Origin: Streptomyces sp. NRRL F-5135
GTDB lineage: Bacteria; Actinomycetota; Actinomycetes; Streptomycetales; Streptomycetaceae
DNA: 64,000 nt
Assembly (NCBI RefSeq): GCF_000719775.1
Contig: NZ_JOHR01000010.1
Span: 182,953 to 246,952 of the forward strand
Reading direction: 5' to 3'
This document shows positions 56,282 through 64,000 of the stretch, piece after piece (the stretch's first letter is position 1; the number at the start of each line of letters is the position of its first letter). The notes under the pieces are model-generated. The model made no database searches. It was not told the DNA's origin and saw only the letters and a list, made by a program, of their open reading frames with translations. The translations under genes and the position numbers were made by a program.

Positions 56282-56428
56282 GGCGCCGATGTGGCCGGGA
56301 GTGGTGTACGCGATTCCGCGCCGGGTCGGACCGCCTGTCGCGCGTGCCCGACCACCGTTCGGTGGTACCTCTGGGCGCGGATCGAATTCAACAGGCATCC
56401 ACCCGTATGCCCGGCCCGGGAGTGCACC

Positions 56429-57889
56429 ATGAACCTGCCCGGCGGCGCGTTTCTCGCCGCGTCCGCGTCCGCGTCCGCGCACGACGCCTCGGCCTCGGCC
56501 GCATCGGTCCTGGCCGCCGTCTCCCCGGGGGACCTGGCCGCCGCACGGGCCCAGATGGGTTTCTCGCTCGCGTGGCACATCGTGGTGGCGTGCCTGGGAG
56601 TCGGCCTGCCGCTGCTCACCCTGATGGCCGAGTGGTACGGCATCCGTACCGGCAACCCCGCCTTCCGGCTGCTGGCCCGCCGCTGGGCCCGCGCCATGGG
56701 TGTGCTGTTCGCGGTGGGGGCGGTCTCCGGCACGATCCTGAGCTTCGAGATGGGGCTGCTGTGGCCGGGGCTGATGGGCACGTTCGGGCAGGTCATCGGC
56801 TTGCCGTTCGCCCTGGAGGGGTTCGCGTTCTTCATCGAGGCGATCTTCCTCGGGATCTACCTGTACGCCTGGGACCGGATGCCGCCCCGGCGCCACCTGC
56901 TGATGGGGGTCCCGATCGTCGTCGCCGGGATCGCCTCGGCGTTCTTCGTCGTGTGCGCCAACGCGTGGATGAACCAGCCGCGCGGCTACACACTGCGGGA
57001 CGGCAAGGTGGTGGACGTCGACCCGTGGGCGGCCATGATGAACCCGGCCAGTCCGCCGCAGACGGTCCATATGATCCTCGCCGCGCTGATGGTGGCGTCG
57101 TTCCTGACCGCGTCCGTGTACGCCGTGGCGCTGCTGCGCGGCCGTGACGACCCCTACCACCGGGCCGGTTTCGCCCTCCCCTTCGTCCTGGGAGCCGTCG
57201 TCACACCGTTCCAGATCGTCGTGGGGGACTGGGCGGCGCGCTTCCTGGCCACGTACCAGCCGGCCAAACTCGCCGCCATGGAAGGTGTGTTCCACACCGG
57301 TTCCCACGTCCCGCTCACCATCGGGGGCATCGCGACGAGCGACGACCGACTGCGGTACGGGCTGGAGATCCCCGACGGCCTGTCGCTGCTCGTCGGTTAC
57401 AGCCCCGACACCGTCATCAAGGGCCTCGACCAGGTGCCACGGAGCGACTGGCCCGCCGTGACCGGTGTCCACCTGTCCTTCGACATCATGGTCGCCGTCG
57501 GGTTCTTCCTCCTCGCGATGGGGATCTGGCTGCTGGCCGCGTGGTGGCACGCCCGCCGCACGGCCCGCCCGCTGGCGGCCGCGCGCTCCCCCTGGACCAG
57601 GCTCTTCCTGCTGCTCGCGGCGATCGCCGGGCCCGCCGCCGTCGTCGCCCTCGAATGCGGCTGGTGCGTCACGGAACTGGGCCGGCAGCCATGGGTCGTC
57701 TGGGGTGTGATGCGCGTGCGCGAGGCCGTGAACCCGGCGCCCGGCCTGATGGCGGGGCTCTGGCTGGTACTGATCGTCTACGCGGCGATGACGGCGGCCA
57801 CGGTGTACGTGCTCAGGCGACTGGTCCGCGCCACGCCGGTCCCGGTCGCGCCGCAGGAGAGCGATGTCGAGCGCTATCCGGTGGTGTGA
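56429..57889 (+). CDS. cydA: Cytochrome bd-type quinol oxidase subunit I (CIO-like)
   Basis: The 486-residue membrane subunit oxidises quinol and reduces O2 to water. Visible are the haem ligand His in FSLAWHIVVACLGVG, FALEGFAFFIEAIFLGIYLYA, VFHTGSHVPL in the Q-loop region, and the GRQPWVVWG signature. The Q loop is short, as in cyanide-insensitive (CioA) oxidases, and the length is about 35 residues less than E. coli CydA. ATG 56429 begins an N-terminal Ala/Ser-rich stretch before the first helix. cydB follows after 145 bp; cydC and cydD are absent from the window. Confidence 0.92.
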   Translation: MNLPGGAFLAASASASAHDASASAASVLAAVSPGDLAAARAQMGFSLAWHIVVACLGVGLPLLTLMAEWYGIRTGNPAFRLLARRWARAMGVLFAVGAVSGTILSFEMGLLWPGLMGTFGQVIGLPFALEGFAFFIEAIFLGIYLYAWDRMPPRRHLLMGVPIVVAGIASAFFVVCANAWMNQPRGYTLRDGKVVDVDPWAAMMNPASPPQTVHMILAALMVASFLTASVYAVALLRGRDDPYHRAGFALPFVLGAVVTPFQIVVGDWAARFLATYQPAKLAAMEGVFHTGSHVPLTIGGIATSDDRLRYGLEIPDGLSLLVGYSPDTVIKGLDQVPRSDWPAVTGVHLSFDIMVAVGFFLLAMGIWLLAAWWHARRTARPLAAARSPWTRLFLLLAAIAGPAAVVALECGWCVTELGRQPWVVWGVMRVREAVNPAPGLMAGLWLVLIVYAAMTAATVYVLRRLVRATPVPVAPQESDVERYPVV

Positions 57890-58034
57890 GCGTTCCGCAC
57901 CACCAATGCCACCCGCGCCACCAGCACCCGCGCCGCCCGGGCCACGCGGCCTTACCGGGATCGCCGGGTCCTGCCGTGCCCGCCGCGCCGACCGTACGCC
58001 GTAACGCGACCACCGACCCGAAAGGTGACCGACT

Positions 58035-59051
58035 GTGCTCGCCGACGTGATGCTGGCCGTGATGTGGGCCGGCCTGACCTGCTACGCGCTGTTCGGCGGG
58101 GCCGACTTCGGAGCCGGACTGTGGGACCTGCTCGCCGGACGGTCGCGGCGGGGGCTCCCGCAGCGGCGGCTGATCGAGCACAGTATCGGCCCGGTGTGGG
58201 AGGCCAACCACGTCTGGCTCATCTTCGTGCTCGTGCTGCTGTGGTCGGGTTTCTCGCCCGTCTTCGCCGCCGTACTGTCCACGCTCTACATCCCGTTGAC
58301 GCTCACGGCACTCGGCATCATCGCGCGCGGCGCGGCGTTCGCGTTCCGCAAGGCCAGTACGGAGCTGTGGCAGCAGCGGCTGTTCGGCGCGTGCTTCGCG
58401 GTGTCGTCGGTGGTCACGCCGTTCTTCCTGGGGACGGTGGCCGGGGGTGTCGCCTCCGGCCGGGTGCCGTCGGGCATCGCCAAGGGCGACGTCGTCACCG
58501 GCTGGGTCAACCCGACGTCCCTGCTGGGCGGTGTCCTCTCCGTGCTGACCTGCGCGCATCTGGCGGCGGTCTACCTGTGTGCCGACGCCGCGCGGGAGGG
58601 CGACCACGAACTGGTAGGCGGCTTCCGCCGCCGTGCGGTGACCAGCGGCCTGCTGAGCGGCCTGGTCGCCCTCGCCGGCATCGGCATCCTCCACCAGGAC
58701 GCGCCCGTCCTCTTCCACGGCCTCACCCACCGTGCCCTCGGTGTGGTGATCGTCAGCGCCGTGGCGGGCGTCGTGGGCCTGGGCCTGCTGCTGCGGCACC
58801 GCTACGTCCTCGCCCGCGCGGCGGCGGCGCTCGCGGTGGCCGCCATCATCTGGGCATGGGGCGTCGCCCAGTACCCGTACATGCTGGTCCCCGGCACCAC
58901 GGTCGCGGCCTCGGCGTCGGTCGACTCGGTGCTGGCGGCGTGCCTGATCGCCACGGCCGTGGGCGCCGTGCTCCTGATCCCCTCGCTCTGGCTCCTCTAC
59001 ACCACCTTCCAGCGCCCGGCGGACGAGGCGGCCCGGGACGGCCGGGCGTAG
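58035..59051 (+). CDS. cydB: Cytochrome bd-type quinol oxidase subunit II
   Basis: The 338-residue partner subunit has about eight helices. The family start is AVMWAGLTCYALFGGADFGA, GPVWEANHVWLIFVLVLLWS is the typical second helix, and FFLGTVAGGVASG plus WVNPTSLLGGVLSV follow. GTG 58035 sits 7 nt after AAAGGTGA. A frame from 58025 on the same strand would fuse through to the lyase gene but is a different, non-coding frame. Confidence 0.93.
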   Translation: MLADVMLAVMWAGLTCYALFGGADFGAGLWDLLAGRSRRGLPQRRLIEHSIGPVWEANHVWLIFVLVLLWSGFSPVFAAVLSTLYIPLTLTALGIIARGAAFAFRKASTELWQQRLFGACFAVSSVVTPFFLGTVAGGVASGRVPSGIAKGDVVTGWVNPTSLLGGVLSVLTCAHLAAVYLCADAAREGDHELVGGFRRRAVTSGLLSGLVALAGIGILHQDAPVLFHGLTHRALGVVIVSAVAGVVGLGLLLRHRYVLARAAAALAVAAIIWAWGVAQYPYMLVPGTTVAASASVDSVLAACLIATAVGAVLLIPSLWLLYTTFQRPADEAARDGRA

Positions 59052-59182
59052 CCGAGACTGCCCAGGGGCGCGGCGGGCGCGGGGAGGGAGCCGGCCGGAG
59101 GGGGCGTCCGGGCCCGTTGCCCGGTCCCGGGGGCCGTGCTAAACAAGCGTCAGCCGATCGACGCCCCGCCCGTGGAGGCCCC

Positions 59183-61654
59183 GTGTCGCCGTCGCCCGAC
59201 TGGTCCCGCCGTCTGTTCCTCCTCACCGGCGCGGCCGGGGGGCTCGCGTTCCCGGGACGTGCGGCGCACGGCGGCGGGGCGGAGGACGTCCACGACGCGT
59301 TACGGGCGCGCTGGGTGGACCTCCTGCTCGGCACCGGCTACGACCCGGAGGCGGAACCGTACGCCTCCCGCCTCGCCGAGACCGGCGCGCTCGCTTCCGG
59401 GTTCCGGACGTCGATGGCACCCGCCGCCGCTCACCTCTGGCCCGACCTGCCGTACGACCCGCCCAGCGGGATCACCCGCGGCTACGGCCGGCTGTGGACC
59501 ATGGCCCGGGCGTACGCGCAGCCCGGCACCGGGCTCACCGGGGACGCCGGTCTCCTCGCCGACGTCACGTGCGGCCTCGACCATCTCGCCGCGACCGTCT
59601 ACCGGCCCGGCACCACCCCCTACGGCAACTGGTGGGAGTGGCGGATCGGCAGCCCCCGCCTGCTGATGGACCTCGTCGCCGTCCTGTACGACCACCTCAC
59701 CGACGCGCAGCGCGCCGCGGCCTGCGCGGCCGTCGACCACTTCCTGCCCGACTCCCTGCTCACCGACTACTCGGGGGTGAGCACCGGCGCCAACCGCGTC
59801 GACCTCTGCCGTTCGGTCGCCCTGCGCGGCATCCTCGGCCGGGCGCCCGCGAAGGCCGCCCTCGCGCGGGACGGCCTGTCGCCCGTCTTCCCGTACGTCA
59901 CGAAGGGCGACGGACTCTACGCCGACGGTTCGTACGTGCAGCACACCTGGGTCGCGTACTCCGGCACCTACGGCCAGGTCCTGCTGGACGGCCTCGGCCG
60001 GCTGTTCAGCCTGCTCGCCGGGTCGGAGTGGGAGGTCACGGACCCGGCGCGGCAGAACATCCTCGACAGTGTCGAGCACGCCTACGCGCCGCTCATCCAC
60101 AACGGGCTGATGATGGACAGCGTCAACGGCCGTGCCGTCAGCCGCGGTCGTCTCCTCGGCGACGAGCGGCACGTCATGCGCGGCGACCACTTCCACGGTC
60201 AGGGGATCATCGCCGCCCTGCCGCTGCTGATGGGCGTGGCCTCGGCCGCCGAGCGCGAGCGCTGGACGGGGCTGGTCAAGGGCTGGATCGAGCGGAACAC
60301 CGTCTCCCCGGTCCTCGGCGCCCGGCAGTTCGACACCGCGGAACTGGCCCGGCTGCACGCCGTCGCCGCCTCCGACGTGCCCGCCGCTCCCGAGTCGGCC
60401 GGGCACCGGCTGTTCCCCGCGATGGGCCGGGCCGTGCACCGGGGACCGGGGGGCTGGGCCGCGAACATCGCCATGGCCTCCGACCGGATCGCGCACTACG
60501 AGTGCGGCAACGGCGAGAACCCGCGCGGCTGGCACACCGGCGCCGGAATGCTCTACTGGTGGGCCGCGCCGGAGCGGGACGACCAGTACACCGACTGGTT
60601 CTGGCCCACCGTCGACCCGTACCGGCTGCCCGGCACGACCGTCTCCACCCGCCGGCTCGCGGACGGGGCCGGTGGCGAGTGGGGGGAGCCCAAACCGGAC
60701 GTACGGTGGGTCGGCGGCACCACGGACGGCCGGTTCGCCGCCGTGGGCCAGCACCTCAAGGGACTCGGCTCCGGCCTGCGGGCCCACAAGTCCTGGTTCT
60801 GCGTGGACGACGCCGTGATCTGCCTGGGCGCCGGGATCTCCGCGACCGACGGCGTACCGGTGGAGACCGTCGTGGACAACCGCAACCTGGGGGAGCCGGC
60901 AGAGGGCGAGCGGGGCCCGGACGGCTTCACGCTCGACTCCCGGGCCGGGACCGGCCCCCGGGCCGGAGCCGGCCCCGGCCCCGACGACCTCGATCCCGGA
61001 GCCGAGGACGGTTCGAGACCCGAGGCCGGTTCCGGTGGCGGCCCCGGAGGACTGCCGCTGCCGCGCTGGGCCCACCTGGCCGGGCACGGCGGCTGGGTTT
61101 TCCCCGGTGGCGCACCCGTACGGACCCGCACCGAGGACCGCGCCGGCTCCTGGTCGGACATCAACACCGGCGGCACCCCCGAACGCCGCACCCGCCGCTA
61201 CCGCACCCTCTGGCTCGATCACGGCACCGACCCGGTGGACGCCTCCTACCTCTACCTCCTGATGCCCGGAGCCACCCGCGCCCGGGTCGCCGCCCGGGCC
61301 GCCGACCGCCACTGGCTCTCCGTCCTCGCCAACACCCCCGCCGTCCAGGCCGTGGCCGTGCCCTCCCTCGGCTGCGTCGCCGCGAACTTCTGGGAGCCCG
61401 GTACGGCCGGTCCGCTCACCGCGACCGCCCCCGCGAGCGTGCTCGCCGTCGTCCACGGCCGGACGGCCACACTCCGGGTGAGCGAGCCCACCCGTACCGG
61501 CCGGCCGCTGGAGATCGGCTGGGACCGCTCCGTGACCCGGGTGACCAGCCACGACCCGGGGGTCGAGGTGCTGACGGAGGGGCGTACGGTACGGCTACGG
61601 ATCACCCCGGGCACGGCCGGCGCCACCCACGGCTGCGCCATGACACTCCGCTGA
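59183..61654 (+). CDS. Polysaccharide lyase family 8, Tat-exported
   Basis: The 823-residue enzyme belongs to PL8 (hyaluronate, chondroitin or xanthan lyases). A Tat signal (DWSRRLFLLTGAAGGLAFPG) is followed by the alpha/alpha toroid with NWWEWRIGSPRLLMD, GANRVDLCRS (catalytic Asn) and DGSYVQHTWVAYSGTYGQVL (catalytic His and Tyr), and by C-terminal beta domains (GWAANIAMASDRIAHYECGN; YLYLLMPGA). A Gly/Pro/Ala/Asp low-complexity insert interrupts the beta domain at about residues 586-630 (AGTGPRAGAGPGPDDLDPGA). GTG 59183 follows GGAGG at 4 nt. Codon 40 is TTA (59300-59302), so bldA control is likely. The exact polysaccharide is not predictable. Confidence 0.9.
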   Translation: MSPSPDWSRRLFLLTGAAGGLAFPGRAAHGGGAEDVHDALRARWVDLLLGTGYDPEAEPYASRLAETGALASGFRTSMAPAAAHLWPDLPYDPPSGITRGYGRLWTMARAYAQPGTGLTGDAGLLADVTCGLDHLAATVYRPGTTPYGNWWEWRIGSPRLLMDLVAVLYDHLTDAQRAAACAAVDHFLPDSLLTDYSGVSTGANRVDLCRSVALRGILGRAPAKAALARDGLSPVFPYVTKGDGLYADGSYVQHTWVAYSGTYGQVLLDGLGRLFSLLAGSEWEVTDPARQNILDSVEHAYAPLIHNGLMMDSVNGRAVSRGRLLGDERHVMRGDHFHGQGIIAALPLLMGVASAAERERWTGLVKGWIERNTVSPVLGARQFDTAELARLHAVAASDVPAAPESAGHRLFPAMGRAVHRGPGGWAANIAMASDRIAHYECGNGENPRGWHTGAGMLYWWAAPERDDQYTDWFWPTVDPYRLPGTTVSTRRLADGAGGEWGEPKPDVRWVGGTTDGRFAAVGQHLKGLGSGLRAHKSWFCVDDAVICLGAGISATDGVPVETVVDNRNLGEPAEGERGPDGFTLDSRAGTGPRAGAGPGPDDLDPGAEDGSRPEAGSGGGPGGLPLPRWAHLAGHGGWVFPGGAPVRTRTEDRAGSWSDINTGGTPERRTRRYRTLWLDHGTDPVDASYLYLLMPGATRARVAARAADRHWLSVLANTPAVQAVAVPSLGCVAANFWEPGTAGPLTATAPASVLAVVHGRTATLRVSEPTRTGRPLEIGWDRSVTRVTSHDPGVEVLTEGRTVRLRITPGTAGATHGCAMTLR

Positions 61655-61837
61655 GCCGGCCTCCACTCGCCGCACGGCCGACGCCCGCGCACCACCCCAT
61701 CTGGGGGAACCCCACAAGTAGCAGGGGTACGTTCCTGTGCGGGCAGCCGGTGTACACCCCGGTTCTGTCAAGGCCCACCAGGAATACCGTCGGGAGACTG
61801 TGTGGAGTCGACGGCGTGTTTTCCTTCGTGTTGTTCG

Positions 61838-61843
61838 TAGGGT
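61838..61843 (+). promoter_or_regulatory. -10 box of accB, leaderless
   Basis: TAGGGT at 61838-61843 puts the transcript start 7 nt later, exactly on ATG 61850. No ribosome site is present. Confidence 0.6.
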
Positions 61844-61849
61844 TGGCAC

Positions 61850-63433
61850 ATGACCGTAGTGGACGAGACGACCGGCGAGCCCGCAGACACCAGGGGCCGC
61901 GTGGCCGAACTGCACGCCCTGCGCCAGCAGGCCCACCAAGGCCCCAGCGAGCGCGCGACCGAGGCCCAGCGCGCCAAGGGCAAGCTGACGGCCCGCGAGC
62001 GCGTGGAGCTGCTGCTCGACGAGGGGTCGTTCCGGGAGGTCGAGCAGCTCCGCAGGCACCGCGCCAGCGGCTTCGGCCTCGAGGCGAAGAAGCCGTACAC
62101 CGACGGAGTCGTCACCGGCTGGGGCACAGTCGAGGGCCGCACGGTCTTCGTGTACGCGCACGACTTCCGGATCTTCGGCGGCGCCCTCGGCGAGGCGCAC
62201 GCCACCAAGATCCACAAGATCATGGACATGGCCATCTCGGCCGGTGCCCCGCTGGTCTCGCTGAACGACGGCGCGGGCGCCCGTATCCAGGAGGGCGTCT
62301 CCGCGCTGGCCGGCTACGGCGGGATCTTCCAGCGCAACACCCGCGCCTCCGGTGTCATCCCGCAGATCAGCGTGATGCTCGGCCCGTGCGCGGGCGGCGC
62401 CGCCTACAGCCCGGCGCTCACGGACTTCGTCTTCATGGTCCGGGACACCTCGCAGATGTTCATCACGGGCCCCGACGTGGTGAAGGCCGTCACGGGTGAG
62501 GAGATCACCCAGAACGGTCTCGGCGGCGCCGATGTGCACGCGGAGACCTCCGGCGTCGCGCACTTCGCGTACGACGACGAGGAGACGTGCATCGCGGAGG
62601 TGCGCTACCTGCTCTCGCTGCTCCCGCAGAACAACCGGGAGAACCCGCCCTCGGTCCCCTCCGACGACCCCGCGGACCGCCGCTCCGAGGCGCTGCTCGA
62701 CCTCGTCCCGGCGGACGGCAACCGCCCGTACGACATGCACAAGGTGATCGAGGAGATCGTCGACGACGGCGACTACCTGGAGATCCACGAGCGCTGGGCC
62801 CGCAACATCATCTGCGCCCTGTCCCGGATCGACGGGCAGGTCGTCGGCATCGTCGCCAACCAGCCGCAGTCGCTGGCCGGGGTGCTGGACATCGAGGCGT
62901 CCGAGAAGGCCGCGCGCTTCGTCCAGATGTGCGACGCGTTCAACATCCCCATCGTCACCCTGCTGGACGTCCCGGGCTTCCTGCCGGGCGTCGACCAGGA
63001 GCACGGCGGCATCATCCGCCACGGCGCCAAGCTGCTGTACGCGTACTGCAACGCCACCGTGCCGCGGATCTCCCTCATCCTGCGCAAGGCCTACGGAGGC
63101 GCGTACATCGTCATGGACTCCCAGTCCATCGGCGCCGACCTCACCTACGCCTGGCCCACCAACGAGATCGCGGTGATGGGCGCAGAGGGCGCCGCCAACG
63201 TCATCTTCCGCAAGCAGATCGCCGAGGCCGAGGACTCCGACGCCATGCGGGCCCGCATGGTCAAGGAGTACAAGGCCGAGCTGATGCATCCCTACTACGC
63301 GGCGGAGCGCGGCCTGGTCGACGATGTGATCGACCCCGCCGAGACCCGGGAACTCCTCGCGGGCGCGCTCGCGATGCTCCGTACGAAGCACGCGGACCTG
63401 CCGTCCCGCAAGCACGGCAACCCGCCCCAGTAA
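61850..63433 (+). CDS. accB: Acyl-CoA carboxylase beta (carboxyltransferase) subunit
   Basis: The 527-residue subunit transfers CO2 from biotin on the alpha subunit to acetyl- or propionyl-CoA. The two carboxyltransferase halves are visible: LTARERVELLLDEGSFREVE, GGALGEAHATKIHKIMDMA, GPCAGGAAYSPALTDF, and LLDVPGFLPGVDQEHGGIIR with RKAYGGAYIVMDSQSIGADL. Residue 420 (ATC, 63107-63109) is Ile, as in S. coelicolor AccB; PccB has Asp there, and that position is known to control acetyl versus propionyl preference. The alpha subunit is not in the window. It supplies malonyl-/methylmalonyl-CoA for fatty acids and polyketides. The mRNA looks leaderless. Confidence 0.95.
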   Translation: MTVVDETTGEPADTRGRVAELHALRQQAHQGPSERATEAQRAKGKLTARERVELLLDEGSFREVEQLRRHRASGFGLEAKKPYTDGVVTGWGTVEGRTVFVYAHDFRIFGGALGEAHATKIHKIMDMAISAGAPLVSLNDGAGARIQEGVSALAGYGGIFQRNTRASGVIPQISVMLGPCAGGAAYSPALTDFVFMVRDTSQMFITGPDVVKAVTGEEITQNGLGGADVHAETSGVAHFAYDDEETCIAEVRYLLSLLPQNNRENPPSVPSDDPADRRSEALLDLVPADGNRPYDMHKVIEEIVDDGDYLEIHERWARNIICALSRIDGQVVGIVANQPQSLAGVLDIEASEKAARFVQMCDAFNIPIVTLLDVPGFLPGVDQEHGGIIRHGAKLLYAYCNATVPRISLILRKAYGGAYIVMDSQSIGADLTYAWPTNEIAVMGAEGAANVIFRKQIAEAEDSDAMRARMVKEYKAELMHPYYAAERGLVDDVIDPAETRELLAGALAMLRTKHADLPSRKHGNPPQ

Positions 63434-63546
63434 CCCCCTCGACGGCTCGTGTTCCCGGGGTCGCGCCGCGACTGTCCGCCTCACCCGCCCCGGGGCCCGT
63501 GCCGCCCGCCGCCAGCCTTCCGCCTTCCATATGGAGAAACACCGCC

Positions 63547-63759
63547 ATGAGTGACACCACCGACACGTCCCTGCTGCGCGTCGAGAAGGGGCAGGCCGGC
63601 CCCGAGGAACTCGCCGCCATCACCGCCGTCCTGATGGCGCGCGCCGCCGCCGTTCCGGCCGCCGCCCCCGGCGCCGTCCACCGGGGCCGTTCCACGGCCG
63701 GCTGGCGCCGCCTGGAGCGCACGCCCGGCTTCCGTGCCCCGCACAGCTGGCAGGGCTGA
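63547..63759 (+). CDS. accE: Acyl-CoA carboxylase epsilon subunit
   Basis: The 70-residue protein carries the AccE/PccE pattern: LLRVEKGQAGPEELAAITAVLMARAAA (helix) and the C-terminal STAGWRRLERTPGFRAPHSWQG ending with the conserved W. Epsilon subunits stabilise the alpha-beta complex in actinobacteria. ATG 63547 follows GGAGA, 113 bp after accB. Confidence 0.93.
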   Translation: MSDTTDTSLLRVEKGQAGPEELAAITAVLMARAAAVPAAAPGAVHRGRSTAGWRRLERTPGFRAPHSWQG

Positions 63760-63790
63760 CCCCGGCGGCACGGCCCCACGCGCACGCGTA

Positions 63791-63835
63791 CGCCGAACGG
63801 CCCCGCACTCCTTGTGAGTGCGGGGCCGTTCGGCG
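63791..63835. terminator. Bidirectional terminator between accE and cvnD
   Basis: CGCCGAACGGCCCCGCACTC (63791-63810) pairs perfectly with the 20 bases at 63816-63835 around CTTGT; further pairs extend it. This is the strongest hairpin in the window. Confidence 0.92.
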
Positions 63836-63854
63836 TGTACGGGCCGCCCGGTAC

Positions 63855-64000
63855 CTACCGGAGTCGTGCCATGAGGGCGTGTTCGACCAGGGTGATCAGG
63901 CCGCTTTTGGCGTCGGCGCGGTGGCGTGCGTCGGTGGTGATGATGGGGGTGTCGGGGCCGATCTGGAGTGCTTCGCGTACTTCGTCGGGGGTGTAGGGCT
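63855..64000 (-). CDS. cvnD: Conservon GTPase CvnD, C-terminal fragment
   Basis: About 48 C-terminal residues are visible, reading ...PYTPDEVREALQIGPD and DAKSGLITLVEHALMARLR, stop at 63855-63857. This ending is the highly conserved C terminus of the Ras-like small GTPase CvnD of Streptomyces conservons. The GTP-binding motifs lie outside the window. The position next to accB-accE agrees with cvnD1 (SCO5541) in S. coelicolor as I recall; cvnC, B and A would then lie to the right on the same strand. Confidence 0.85.
   Translation of the reverse strand, partial: PYTPDEVREALQIGPDTPIITTDARHRADAKSGLITLVEHALMARLR

Noticed and set aside
58025..59182. Extended frame that would add 386 residues before the PL8 lyase
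   Set aside because: It runs out of frame through cydB, has no coding character, and the GTG at 59183 with GGAGG and a Tat signal is a clear start.

Overview
The window is a piece of an actinobacterial chromosome, almost certainly Streptomyces. The evidence is the very high GC content, many GTG starts, TAGGGT/TAGCGT-type -10 boxes, rare in-frame TTA codons, and gene content and order that I recall from the S. coelicolor SCO549x-SCO554x interval: ligA, a c-di-GMP enzyme, gatCAB, a second c-di-GMP enzyme, ilvBNC, serA, proline catabolism genes, leuB, ilvE, a citramalate synthase, accB-accE and a conservon cvnD. I see no rRNA, tRNA, insertion sequence, prophage or CRISPR array.

Layout. 1-3.9 kb: the start of an XRE regulator diverging from an anti-sigma-like ATPase (a WhiJ-type pairing), a decayed gene, a DUF4352 membrane protein, an alpha/beta hydrolase and a DUF427 protein. 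4.0-8.7 kb: LOG-family protein, SDR, methionine synthase-like protein and DNA ligase A, all rightward. 9.0-15.2 kb: a membrane GGDEF-EAL protein (rmdB-like) behind an unusual repeat array, then gatC-gatA-small gene-gatB for Gln-tRNA(Gln)/Asn-tRNA(Asn) amidation. 15.2-28.5 kb: transporter, Usp-like protein, secreted phospholipase C, acetyltransferase, small proteins, a 1,022-residue LuxR-family ATPase regulator, a PQQ-type sugar dehydrogenase lipoprotein and two oxidoreductases.

28.6-38.1 kb: a long membrane PAS-GGDEF-degenerate EAL protein (cdgE-like) behind short tandem repeats, followed by the ilvB leader-peptide attenuator, ilvB-ilvN-ilvC and serA. 38.2-42.5 kb: a PucR-family regulator diverges from proline dehydrogenase and pruA, with a perfect 16-bp palindrome between them. 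42.8-46.1 kb: a small secreted protein, an AAC(2')-family aminoglycoside acetyltransferase, a small basic protein and a Tat-exported purple acid phosphatase. 46.2-50.8 kb: leuB, ilvE and cimA; cimA is preceded by what looks like its own attenuator with a leader peptide reading ...AMIIG....

50.9-61.7 kb looks more accessory: secreted and membrane proteins, a GH64 beta-1,3-glucanase with a LacI-type operator, a CIO-type cytochrome bd pair without cydCD, and a Tat-exported family 8 polysaccharide lyase. 61.8-64 kb: accB and accE for acyl-CoA carboxylase, a 20-bp terminator stem, and the 3' end of cvnD.

How the genes fit together. ilvBNC, leuB, ilvE and cimA supply branched-chain amino acid synthesis, including a threonine-independent route to isoleucine from pyruvate and acetyl-CoA. 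ilvB and cimA carry leader-peptide/terminator structures that would couple expression to charged Ile/Leu/Val tRNA. accB/accE make malonyl-CoA or methylmalonyl-CoA for fatty acids and polyketides. Two c-di-GMP enzymes and at least five TTA-containing genes tie parts of the window to Streptomyces development.
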